Shown piece by piece: positions 16,855 to 25,147 of a DNA stretch of 64,000 bases (the stretch's first letter is position 1; every line of letters starts with the position of its first letter). Source of the DNA: Ancylobacter crimeensis (GTDB lineage: Bacteria > Pseudomonadota > Alphaproteobacteria > Rhizobiales > Xanthobacteraceae). The position numbers were made by a program, and so were the translations under genes. Where the stretch lies: assembly GCF_023016805.1 (NCBI RefSeq), contig NZ_JALKCH010000014.1, positions 44,219-108,218 on the forward strand, written 5' to 3'. The notes beneath the pieces are model-generated. The model worked only from the letters and a program-made list of their open reading frames with translations. It was not told where the DNA came from and made no database searches.

Positions 16855-17922
16855 TTACCCCTTGAGCAACGGCAGCAATTCCCGGCCCTGGCGCTCGATT
16901 TCCCTGAGATAGGGCGTGTCGGAGAGGATGAAGGTGGTGATGCCGAGGTCCCGATATCGCGCCAGCGAGCGGGCGACGTCCTGCGCCGAGCCGACAAGCC
17001 ATGTGGTGCCGGCCCCGCCGCCGCCGACCCGGCCGGGCGCGGTGTAGAGGTTGTCGTCGAGCACGTCGCCGCGCCCGGCGAGTTCCAGGAGGCGCTGCTG
17101 GCCGACCGCGACCGGGCCCCGATGATCCTGCCAGCCGGCCCCGCGGGTGCGCGCCATTTCGGCGACCTTGGCCTCGGCGTCGGCCCAGGCCTGCTCCGTG
17201 GTATCGCGCACCAGCGTGGTGATGCGCAGGCCGAACCTCAGCGGCGGCAGGTCGCGGTCCAGCGTGCGGCTGAGGTCCTTCAGTCGGGCGATGCGCTCGG
17301 CGATCTGGTCGCGCGGCTCGCCCCAGAACAGCTGCACGTCAGCCTGCGTGGCCGCCACCTGCTCGGCCGCCTCCGAAGCTCCGCCGAAATGGAACAGCGG
17401 ATGACGCCGCTCGCCGCGGACGGTGATGCGCGGCGCAGCCGTCGATCCGCTCACCTGGAAATACTCGCCCTCGAAGGTCACGTTCTCCTCGGTCCAGAGG
17501 CGGCGCACCAGCCGCATGAACTCCGCGGTACGGGCGTAGCGCTCGACGGGACCGCCCTCCCGGTCGCCGTAAGCGGCGAGATCGTCCCGGCCGGACACGA
17601 TATTGATGCGCACCCGGCCTTCGGAGAGCTGATCGAGCGTCGCGGCGGCCGAGGCGAACGGCGCCGGCTGCCAGTAGCCCGGGCGAATGGCGATGAGCGG
17701 CTCGAAACGTGTGGTGCGGGCAACGAGGGCACTTGCCACCGTGAAGGTGTCGGGCCTGCCCCAGCCGGTGCCGATGAGCGCGCCCTTCCAGCCATGATCT
17801 TCGATGGCGCGGGCCTGCCGGGTCAGCGCGTCGAGACTGCCGGGGTCGCCCGTCGCCGCATCGCCGCGATGTCCGGCCTTCACATCGTTCGGGATGTACC
17901 ACAACAGATCGGTGAAACTCAT
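16855..17922 (-). CDS. LLM-class flavin-dependent monooxygenase, SsuD-like
   Basis: 355 aa with the luciferase-like TIM-barrel pattern: an N-terminal LLWYIPNDVK, GRVRINIVSGRD, the conserved YGDREGG loop, and HFGGASEAAEQVAA. These match the SsuD/alkanesulfonate monooxygenase group, which uses FMNH2 and O2 to release sulfite from sulfonates. No flavin reductase lies in the window, so FMNH2 must come from elsewhere. The gene diverges from an ssuABC-like transporter across 104 bp, supporting organosulfur use. Confidence 0.85.
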   Translation of the reverse strand: MSFTDLLWYIPNDVKAGHRGDAATGDPGSLDALTRQARAIEDHGWKGALIGTGWGRPDTFTVASALVARTTRFEPLIAIRPGYWQPAPFASAAATLDQLSEGRVRINIVSGRDDLAAYGDREGGPVERYARTAEFMRLVRRLWTEENVTFEGEYFQVSGSTAAPRITVRGERRHPLFHFGGASEAAEQVAATQADVQLFWGEPRDQIAERIARLKDLSRTLDRDLPPLRFGLRITTLVRDTTEQAWADAEAKVAEMARTRGAGWQDHRGPVAVGQQRLLELAGRGDVLDDNLYTAPGRVGGGGAGTTWLVGSAQDVARSLARYRDLGITTFILSDTPYLREIERQGRELLPLLKG

Positions 17923-18026
17923 TTCTTATTCCGTACCAAAAATGGGAATTTGATGAAATAACGTATATTCCATTGGAATTCTATTCTATAGGAGACATTC
18001 GATCGAGCTGTCCACGGAGACCCGCC
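17923..18026. promoter_or_regulatory. Divergent promoter region, sulfonate genes
   Basis: An AT-rich 104-bp region between the SsuD-like gene and the ssuA-like gene. It contains ATTCCA-T-TGGAAT, a perfect palindrome at 17967-17979, and a GGAGA ribosome-binding site before the plus-strand ATG. Sulfur-starvation control is plausible from the gene content, but I cannot assign the regulator. Confidence 0.5.
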
Positions 18027-19037
18027 ATGCGCCTTCGCGCCCTTCTTGCCGCAGCCACGCTGGCCCTCGCGCCGGCTCTCGCCCTGTCGCATGTCACGCC
18101 GGCCCTTGCCGAAAGCGGGCAGCTGCGCATCGCCCAGCAATTCGGCATCGCCTATCTGCCGCTGATCGTGGCGAAGGAGCAGCACCTCATCGAGAAGCAG
18201 GCCGAGAGCGCCGGCGTCGCGGACCTGAAGGTGGAGTGGCTCCGCCTCTCCGGCGCGGCGGCGATGAACGACGCGCTCATTTCCGGCGGGCTCGACTTCG
18301 CGACCGCCGGCGTCGCCCCGGCGATCCTGACCTGGGACAAGACCCGCGGAAAGGTCGACATCACCCTCATCGCCTCGCTCGGCTCCATGCCGAACGTGCT
18401 CACTACCAACAATCCGAAGGTGAAGACGCTCAAGGACTTCACCGACAGCGACCGCATCGCCCTGCCTTCGGTCAAGGTCGGCTTCCAGCCGATCGTGCTG
18501 CAGATCGCGGCGGAGAAGGCCTTCGGCCAGTACGACAAGCTCGACCGCCTCACCGTGAGCCTGCCACATCCGGACGCGACGGCCGCGATCCTTTCCGGTA
18601 CCGGCGGCATCACCGCCCATTTCACTTCGCCGCCCTTCTTCGAGCAGCAGCTCGAAAGCGACAAGGTCCACGCCGTCCTCAACAGCTATGACGTGCTGGG
18701 CGGCCCGCACACCTTCAACGTCGTCTATGGGACGAGGAAATACGCGGAAGAAAACCCGAAGACGATCAATGCCTTCGTCGCCGCGCTCGACCAGGCCAAT
18801 GACTGGATCAAGGCCAACCCGAAGGAAGCCGCGTCGCTCTATATCGCCGCCGAAAAATCAAAGCTCGATCCGGCCTTCGTGGAGGCCATCATCCGCGATC
18901 CGCAGATCCGCTTCACCACCGTGCCCGAGCGCGTCGACGTCTTCACCGACTTCGAATACCGCATCGGCCTCATCAAGCAGAAGCCGGGCTGGAAGGACCT
19001 GTTCCAGCCGGGCCTTCACGCCCGCAACGGGAGCTGA
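18027..19037 (+). CDS. ssuA: Sulfonate/nitrate-type ABC substrate-binding protein
   Basis: 336 aa. The signal peptide runs to about residue 28 (PALA-ES), so it is periplasmic. The mature protein has the SsuA/TauA-type pattern: QLRIAQQFGIAYLPLIVAKE, DFATAGVAPAIL, TVSLPHPDATAAILSG and a C-terminal DFEYRIGLIKQ. ATG 18027 is chosen because GGAGA lies upstream and the signal peptide starts there. It begins an operon with the ATPase (4 bp gap) and permease genes. Sulfonate as substrate is inferred from the divergent SsuD-like enzyme; exact sulfonate unknown. Confidence 0.83.
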   Translation: MRLRALLAAATLALAPALALSHVTPALAESGQLRIAQQFGIAYLPLIVAKEQHLIEKQAESAGVADLKVEWLRLSGAAAMNDALISGGLDFATAGVAPAILTWDKTRGKVDITLIASLGSMPNVLTTNNPKVKTLKDFTDSDRIALPSVKVGFQPIVLQIAAEKAFGQYDKLDRLTVSLPHPDATAAILSGTGGITAHFTSPPFFEQQLESDKVHAVLNSYDVLGGPHTFNVVYGTRKYAEENPKTINAFVAALDQANDWIKANPKEAASLYIAAEKSKLDPAFVEAIIRDPQIRFTTVPERVDVFTDFEYRIGLIKQKPGWKDLFQPGLHARNGS

Positions 19038-19041
19038 CCCG

Positions 19042-19908
19042 ATGGGCTGGTCCCCGGAACGTGACGCTCCGGCAGCGGCCGTACCGCCTTTGTCGGTGGA
19101 GCGCGTGACGTTGCGCTACCATACCGACGCGGGCGTGGTAACGGCGGTCGAGGACGTGTCCTTCACCATCGCCGCCGGCGAGAGGCTGGCCTTGCTCGGT
19201 CCCTCCGGCTGTGGCAAGTCCACGCTGCTGCGCGCCGTGGGCGGCTTCCTCAAGCCGTCATCCGGCGAGATCCGGCTCCGCGGGGTGCCGGTCAGGACAC
19301 CGGGCCCGGACCGCATGGTGGTGTTCCAGGAGTTCGACCAGCTTCTGCCGTGGCGCACCGTCGCCGGCAATATCGCCTTCGCGCTGCGGCGTGCCCGTCG
19401 CCTCGGCCGAGCGGAGGCCGATGCCCGCGCCCGCGAATGGGCCGGTCGGGTAGGCCTCGGCGCCTTCGCCGACGCCTACCCCCACACGCTGTCCGGCGGC
19501 ATGAAGCAGCGTGCAGCCATTGCCCGCGCTTTCGCCGTCCAGCCGGACATCCTGCTGATGGACGAGCCCTTCGCCGCTCTCGACGCCCTCTCGCGACGCC
19601 GCATGCAGGACGAGTTGCTCAATCTCTGCGAGGAAACCGGCGCCACCTGCCTGTTCGTGACCCATGCCATCGACGAAGCGATCCATGTCGGGACCCGAAT
19701 CCTCGTCCTGACGCCGCATCCCGGCCGGGTCGGCGCCGAATACCGCGTGTCGGACGATGCCCGTGAGCGTGGCTCCGCCGCATTCGGCGCGCTCGAGACC
19801 GAGATCCAGCAACGCATCTTCGGCACCCTCGCCTCCCGGCCCGCCTCCGGGCGCGAGGGCCGGGCCGCACACGCGCCCGACGCACAGGTGATCGCCCATG
19901 TCGGATAG
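19042..19908 (+). CDS. ssuB: Sulfonate-type ABC transporter ATP-binding protein
   Basis: 288 aa. Walker A is GPSGCGKST, Q-loop VFQEFDQLLPW, signature LSGGMKQRAAIARAF, and Walker B ILLMDEPFAALD, the pattern of SsuB/TauB/NrtD ATPases. The C-terminus is extended by about 40 residues relative to typical family members, with a Gly/Ala/Arg-rich tail. It follows ssuA by 4 bp and overlaps the permease gene by 11 bp. Confidence 0.87.
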   Translation: MGWSPERDAPAAAVPPLSVERVTLRYHTDAGVVTAVEDVSFTIAAGERLALLGPSGCGKSTLLRAVGGFLKPSSGEIRLRGVPVRTPGPDRMVVFQEFDQLLPWRTVAGNIAFALRRARRLGRAEADARAREWAGRVGLGAFADAYPHTLSGGMKQRAAIARAFAVQPDILLMDEPFAALDALSRRRMQDELLNLCEETGATCLFVTHAIDEAIHVGTRILVLTPHPGRVGAEYRVSDDARERGSAAFGALETEIQQRIFGTLASRPASGREGRAAHAPDAQVIAHVG

Positions 19909-20710
19909 CGCTCTCGCCCCCACGGCCCGCCACGTTCTGCCCACCCTCGGGCCCGGCGCACGCCGCCTCGTGCTCCTTGTCGCGCTGGCACTCGGCTGGG
20001 AACTCTATGCTCGCTGGCTCGGCAATTCGCTGCTGCTGCCCACCTTTCTCGAAACGCTGGCCGCGCTGTGGGAAAACCTGCGCAACGGAGAGCTGCCCGA
20101 GCGCGTGCGCGCCTCGCTCGCCATCCTGCTGTCCGGCTATGCCATCGGCATCGTCCTCGCGGCGCTGCTCACCGCGCTCGCCGTGCTCAACCGCTGGGGC
20201 GAGAGCCTGCTCGGGCTGCTGACGGCCATGTTCAACCCGCTGCCTGCGATCGCGCTGCTGCCGGTCGCGCTGCTCTGGTTCGGCATCGGCGGGTCGAGCC
20301 TCATCTTCGTCACCGTCCACTCCGTGCTGTGGCCGCTGGCGCTGGCCTGCCATGCCGGGTTCCGCGCGGTTCCGGCGACGCTGCGCATGGCCGGACGCAA
20401 TATCGGGCTGACCGGCCCGGCCTACATCGTCCACCTGCTGATCCCCGCCGCCCTTCCCTCCATCCTGTCCGGCCTGCGGCTGGGATGGGCCTTCGCGTGG
20501 CGCACCCTCATCGCCGCCGAGATGGTGTTCGGCGCCAGCGCCAGCGAAGGCGGCCTTGGCTGGTTCATCTTCACCAATCGCTCGCAGCTTGAAACCGCCA
20601 ATGTCTTCGCCGGCCTCCTGACCGTGATCCTCATCGGGCTGGCGGTCGAAACCTTCGTCTTCGCCACGCTGAACCGCTTCACCGTGCAGCGCTGGGGGCA
20701 GGAAGCGTAA
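19898..20710 (+). CDS. ssuC: Sulfonate-type ABC transporter permease
   Basis: 270 aa BPD-type permease with about six membrane helices. The EAA-like coupling region is FRAVPATLRMAGRNIGLTG followed by LIPAALPSILSGLRLGWAFAWRTLIAAEMV, diagnostic of the SsuC/TauC group. It overlaps ssuB by 11 bp and completes a three-gene importer. Confidence 0.87.
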   Translation: MSDSALAPTARHVLPTLGPGARRLVLLVALALGWELYARWLGNSLLLPTFLETLAALWENLRNGELPERVRASLAILLSGYAIGIVLAALLTALAVLNRWGESLLGLLTAMFNPLPAIALLPVALLWFGIGGSSLIFVTVHSVLWPLALACHAGFRAVPATLRMAGRNIGLTGPAYIVHLLIPAALPSILSGLRLGWAFAWRTLIAAEMVFGASASEGGLGWFIFTNRSQLETANVFAGLLTVILIGLAVETFVFATLNRFTVQRWGQEA

Positions 20711-20722
20711 CATCTCCGCACG

Positions 20723-20753
20723 CCGGCGGCAGGCCATGGGCGGAAGCCGCCGG
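20723..20753 (+). terminator. Hairpin downstream of ssuC
   Basis: CCGGCGGC (20723-20730) pairs with GCCGCCGG (20746-20753) over a 15-nt loop, 12 bp after the ssuC stop. No T-run follows, so it may terminate poorly or protect the mRNA end. Confidence 0.4.
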
Positions 20754-20820
20754 TGAACGCCTCGCTTGACGACGCGTCGAATCCCGATATCCGAAGGTCG
20801 TCCTCGCCGGAACGAGATCG

Positions 20821-21762
20821 ATGCGCCTGCCCTCGACCCAAGCCCTGCGCGCGCTGGAAGCCTTTTCCCGCCATGGCACTCTTTGGCAGGCTGCCGCGGA
20901 GCTGAACGTCACACGCAGCGCCGTCAGCCACCAGCTCCGTTTTCTGGAGCAGGATCTGGGCTTCGCCTTGTTGCAGCGCGCGGGAAAGGGCGTCGTCCTC
21001 ACCGCGCAAGGACGGCATTATGCGGCCGAGGTGCGCAAGGCGCTCACCACGCTGACAGACGCTGCCGTCCAGTATGGCGATCGCGGCGTGCTGCAGGGCT
21101 CCCTCACCGTCAGCTCGACGCCGGGCTTCGCCTCCTTCTGGCTCTGTACCCACGCCGCCGAGTTCAAGCAGCTCCATCCCGACGTCACTCTTCGCATCGT
21201 CACGCCGCACCGGCTTCACGACGTCGCGGCGCCCGGGGTTGATGTCTACATCGCTTATGGCGACGGCGACTGGCCCCGCCATTCGGTTGAGCTGCTCAGC
21301 ACCGTCGATTGCACCCCGGTCTGCAGCCCCGCGCTTCTCAATCAGCTCGGCGGCCTCAACGAACCCGCTGACGTGCTGCGCGCGATCCTGCTCCATCTGA
21401 GCGGGCTCAGTGAATGGACGAGCTGGTTTGCCGCGGCCGGCATCATCGGGCCGGATCCCGAGCGCGGGCTCATCTTCTCCGACATGAACCTCGTGCTGGC
21501 GGCGGCGATGGCTGGCCAGGGCATCGCGATCGGCGACAATTTCGTCTGCAGCCACGTGCTGGAGACCGGCCGGCTCGTGCGGCCCTTCGACCTGTCGGTG
21601 CGTGTGGCATCGGCCTATTATTTCGTCACGCAGCGCGACCGCTCCGGCAATCCCGCGATCCAGGCCTTTGCCATCTGGCTCAAGGGGCGCCTCGCGCAGA
21701 CCACGCCTCTGCGGGCGCCCCAGCCATCGGCCCTTCCGCCGGCCACGCCTCCTTTGCCGTGA
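20821..21762 (+). CDS. LysR family transcriptional regulator (GcvA-like)
   Basis: 313 aa. The N-terminal winged HTH (residues 5-65) begins LPSTQALRALEAFSRHGTLWQAAAELNVTR-type sequence and continues SAVSHQLRFLEQDLG. The effector domain follows (90-300) with LTVSSTPGFASFWL and GQGIAIGDNF, as in GcvA/AmpR-type regulators. It sits between the sulfonate operon and a flavoprotein gene on the same strand, and could control either; there is no divergent target, which is the more usual arrangement for LysR. Confidence 0.87.
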   Translation: MRLPSTQALRALEAFSRHGTLWQAAAELNVTRSAVSHQLRFLEQDLGFALLQRAGKGVVLTAQGRHYAAEVRKALTTLTDAAVQYGDRGVLQGSLTVSSTPGFASFWLCTHAAEFKQLHPDVTLRIVTPHRLHDVAAPGVDVYIAYGDGDWPRHSVELLSTVDCTPVCSPALLNQLGGLNEPADVLRAILLHLSGLSEWTSWFAAAGIIGPDPERGLIFSDMNLVLAAAMAGQGIAIGDNFVCSHVLETGRLVRPFDLSVRVASAYYFVTQRDRSGNPAIQAFAIWLKGRLAQTTPLRAPQPSALPPATPPLP

Positions 21763-21957
21763 ATTTTATGCGCACGAAAGGGCAGAATTCTTCATTTGAG
21801 GTGAGGAAACGCCGACGTTAGCATGCTCACGCCCTTACGGAGCTGGTGCCGGAACGTCGTCCGCGAGGCCTCGAGCCGCAGGTACCGCCGCGCGGCAGCG
21901 CGGCTGGCGCAACCTTCCGGTACCCTCCCGTCCATACCCGTCGCTGAGGATGAAACG

Positions 21958-23586
21958 ATGCGTGCCGCCGACATCACCGTGGGTAAAACCTATGACGCCA
22001 TCATCATCGGCGCCGGCCATAACGGCCTGGTCTGCGCCAATTATCTCGCGCGGGCGGGCCAGAAGGTGCTCGTGCTGGAGAGGCGCGACGTCGTTGGCGG
22101 AGCGGCGGTGACGGAGGAGATCGCGCCGGGCTTTCGAGCGTCCATCTTCTCCTACCTCATGAGCCTGCTTCATCCGCGCATCATCCGCGAGCTGGACCTC
22201 AAGCGCCACGGGCTGGAGGTGTTGCCCTGCTCGGACATGGTTTCCCCGCTCGGCGGCGACGATTACATCCTGTTCTCGGACAATGTGCAGAAGTCGCAGG
22301 CGAGCTTCGCGCGCTTTTCGAAGCACGATGCCGAGATCTACCCCGCATTCGACCGATATCTCAGCGAAGCGGCCAACATCGTGCGCAAGCTGCTCTGGGA
22401 AACCCCGGTCGACCCGACCCGGCGCGACTGGCGTACCTTCAAGGACGGCGCCTCGCTGCTGTGGCGGCACCGCAAGATCGGGCGCAAGATGTACCGCATC
22501 GTCGACATGCTGACGATGAGCGCCTACGACTTCCTGCGTGAATGGTTCGACGATGAGCGCGTCATGGCGGTGCTCGCCTACTACGCCTCGATCGGAACCT
22601 TTGCCGGGCCCAAATCGCCCGGTTCGGCCTATGTCATCATGCACCACATCATGGGCGAGCATGAGGGCGCCGGCGGCTGGGGGTTCATCAAGGGCGGCAT
22701 GGGCTCCATCACCCAGGCGCTCGCGGCGGCCGCCCGGGAAAAGGGCGTCGACATCGTGACCGGCGCGGCGATCGAGGAGGTGCGGGTCTCCGGCGGGCGG
22801 GCAACCGCCGTCTCCACCAAGGGCGGCGAGACCTATGCGGCGAAGACCATCATCTCCAATGCAAGCGCCAAGATCCTCTATCTCGATCTGGTCGGTGCCG
22901 AGCATCTGCCGGAAGAGGTGGTGCGGGAGATCCGCGGCTACCGCACCTTCTCCACCGCGTTCAAGATGAACATCGCCTGCGAGCGCCCGCCGCAATACCG
23001 CATGCTGGAGCGGGTGCGCCGCGAAGGCGGGCTCGGCAACTTCACCTACCCCACCTACATGCACATCGCGCCCGACATCGACTATCTCGAACGGGCTTAT
23101 GACGACGCCAAGCACGGCTGGTATTCCTCGCGCCCTTTCATCACGCCGGTGGTGCCGACCATGGTGGACACCACGCTCGCACCCGAAGGCAAGCATGTTG
23201 TCAATCTGTTCGGCGGCCATGCGCCCTACACGTTGAAGGACGGCGACTGGACGAAGGAGAAAGACAATTTCCGCAAGGTGGTGTTCGACACCATCGAAGA
23301 CTACGCACCCGGCTTCTCCAGTGACGTGATCGAGGCGCAGTTCCTGCTGCCGCAGGACATCGAGAACATCGTGAACCTGCCGCAGGGTCATATCTTCCAC
23401 GGCGAGCTCTCGACCGACCAGCTTTTCTTCCAGCGCCCGGTCTCCGGCTATGCCGACTACCGCACGCCGGTGAAGGGTCTCTATATCTGCGGCTCCTCGA
23501 TGCATCCGGGCGGGGGCGTTTCCGGCATTCCCGGCTTCAACGCCGCGCGGGAGGTCCTGCGCGACATTGGCGGGCGCCGCGCCTGA
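21958..23586 (+). CDS. Phytoene-dehydrogenase-like FAD-dependent oxidoreductase
   Basis: 542 aa from ATG 21958 (GAGGA 7 nt upstream); an in-frame start at 21823 would add an unlikely Arg-rich tail. The Rossmann motif is IIIGAGHNGLVCA (residues 15-27), followed by LERRDVVGGAA, a GGMGSITQALAAAA motif, and the C-terminal YICGSSMHPGGGVSGIPGFNAA FAD motif. It resembles the PYROXD2/CrtI-like family rather than true carotenoid desaturases; no carotenoid genes are nearby. Substrate is unknown. It is convergent with doeD. Confidence 0.82.
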   Translation: MRAADITVGKTYDAIIIGAGHNGLVCANYLARAGQKVLVLERRDVVGGAAVTEEIAPGFRASIFSYLMSLLHPRIIRELDLKRHGLEVLPCSDMVSPLGGDDYILFSDNVQKSQASFARFSKHDAEIYPAFDRYLSEAANIVRKLLWETPVDPTRRDWRTFKDGASLLWRHRKIGRKMYRIVDMLTMSAYDFLREWFDDERVMAVLAYYASIGTFAGPKSPGSAYVIMHHIMGEHEGAGGWGFIKGGMGSITQALAAAAREKGVDIVTGAAIEEVRVSGGRATAVSTKGGETYAAKTIISNASAKILYLDLVGAEHLPEEVVREIRGYRTFSTAFKMNIACERPPQYRMLERVRREGGLGNFTYPTYMHIAPDIDYLERAYDDAKHGWYSSRPFITPVVPTMVDTTLAPEGKHVVNLFGGHAPYTLKDGDWTKEKDNFRKVVFDTIEDYAPGFSSDVIEAQFLLPQDIENIVNLPQGHIFHGELSTDQLFFQRPVSGYADYRTPVKGLYICGSSMHPGGGVSGIPGFNAAREVLRDIGGRRA

Positions 23587-23710
23587 TTGCCGGCGACCGA
23601 TGAGTCCAGTGTGGTGGGTAGTCAGGTCAGCCGGCCGGTCCGCGACCGGTGGGTGGGACGAGACGACCCGCACCGGCGAGGTGCAGGTCGTCCGGTCCTG
23701 TCGGCAGGCG

Positions 23711-25102
23711 TCAAAGAGCCGCGGCCACCGTGTCGATGGCCGTCTTCGTGGCGTCGACCACGAGGTCGGCCTCGGCCTTCGTCAGGCAGAGCGGCGGGGC
23801 GAAGCCGAGGATGTCGCCCTGCGGCATGGCGCGGCCGATGACCCCGTTCGCCAGCAGCGCGGCCGCCACCTTCGGGCCGACCTTCTCGGCAGCGTCGAAG
23901 AACACCCGGTCGTCACGGTCGCGCACCAGCTCGACCGCCGCCATCATGCCCTCGCCGCGCACCTCCCCGACGAAGCGGTGGCCGCCGATGGCCTGCTTCA
24001 ACGACGCATTGAGATAGGCGCCGACCTCGCGGGCATTGGCGACGAGGTCGAGCTCGTCCACCAGTTCCAGATTGGCGACGCCGGCGGCGGTGCCGAGCGG
24101 GTGCGCGGCATAGGTCCAGCCATGGCCGATCGGACCATATTCATCCGAACCCTGCTCCAGGATCCGCCACACCTTCTCCGATACGATGACGCCGGAGAGC
24201 GGCGCATAGGCCGAGGTGAGGCCCTTGGCGATGGTGATGAGGTCGGGCTCGATGCCGTAATGGTCGGAGCCGAACATCGTGCCGAGGCGGCCGAAGCCGG
24301 TGATGACCTCGTCGGCGATCAGCAGGATGTCGTGCTTCTTCAGCACCGCCTGGATCTTCGCCCAGTAGCCGGCCGGCGGGGGCACGATGCCGCCCGTGCC
24401 GAGCACCGGCTCGCCGATGAAGGCGGCGATGGTGTCGGCGCCCTCGGCCTCGATCAGCGTCTCCAGCTCGGCGACGCAATGATCGGTGAACGCCTCCTCG
24501 CTGAGGCTGCGGTCCTCGCGGCGGTAGTAATAGGGCGCCACCGTATGCAGGATCGGGGCCCGCGGCAGGTCGAACAGATTGTGGAAGCCGGCGAGGCCGG
24601 TGAGGCTGCCGGTCATCACGCCGGAGCCGTGATAGCCGCGCCAGCGCGAGATGATCTTCTTCTTCTGCGGCCGGCCGAGCACGTTGTTGATGTACCAGAC
24701 CAGCTTGATGTTGGTCTCGTTGGCGTCCGAGCCGGACAGGCCGAAGAACACCCGGCTCATGCCCTTCGGCGCGCGGTCGATCACCATCTTGGCGAGTTCG
24801 ATCGAGGGTTCCGAGCCGTGCCCGGCATAGGCGTGGTAATAGGCGAGCTTTCCGGCCTGCGCGGCGATGGCGTCGGTGATCGAGGTCCGGCCATAGCCGA
24901 CATTCACGCAATAGAGCCCGGCGAAGGCGTCGAGGCTGCGCTTGCCTTCGCGGTCCACGATGTAGACCCCCTCGCCGCCGGTGACGATGCGGTTCGGGGT
25001 CTCGCCGCGGGCGTGCTGGGCCATGTGGGTGGAGGGATGGAAGAAGTGGTCGCGATCCCAGCTGTGCAGTTCGTTGTCGGAACGGGCGGCGTTGTCGAGC
25101 AT
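23711..25102 (-). CDS. doeD: Class III aminotransferase, L-2,4-diaminobutyrate transaminase of ectoine catabolism
   Basis: 463 aa PLP enzyme. The Schiff-base lysine is K293 in TIAKGLTSAYAP and the cofactor Asp is D264 in LIADEVITGFG. It starts after AAGGA, 45 bp downstream of doeC. In ectoine catabolism DoeD converts 2,4-diaminobutyrate to aspartate semialdehyde, which DoeC then oxidises. Taken alone the sequence would be only an omega-aminotransferase; the assignment rests on the ehu/doe/eut context, which is strong. Confidence 0.83.
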   Translation of the reverse strand: MLDNAARSDNELHSWDRDHFFHPSTHMAQHARGETPNRIVTGGEGVYIVDREGKRSLDAFAGLYCVNVGYGRTSITDAIAAQAGKLAYYHAYAGHGSEPSIELAKMVIDRAPKGMSRVFFGLSGSDANETNIKLVWYINNVLGRPQKKKIISRWRGYHGSGVMTGSLTGLAGFHNLFDLPRAPILHTVAPYYYRREDRSLSEEAFTDHCVAELETLIEAEGADTIAAFIGEPVLGTGGIVPPPAGYWAKIQAVLKKHDILLIADEVITGFGRLGTMFGSDHYGIEPDLITIAKGLTSAYAPLSGVIVSEKVWRILEQGSDEYGPIGHGWTYAAHPLGTAAGVANLELVDELDLVANAREVGAYLNASLKQAIGGHRFVGEVRGEGMMAAVELVRDRDDRVFFDAAEKVGPKVAAALLANGVIGRAMPQGDILGFAPPLCLTKAEADLVVDATKTAIDTVAAAL

Positions 25103-25147
25103 CTCAATGATCCTTGCAGATAGGGTCGAACGGGGTCTGCGGCGCCC

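Noticed and set aside
21958..23586. Carotenoid phytoene desaturase
   Set aside because: FAD motifs fit the wider CrtI/PYROXD2 group and no carotenoid genes are nearby.
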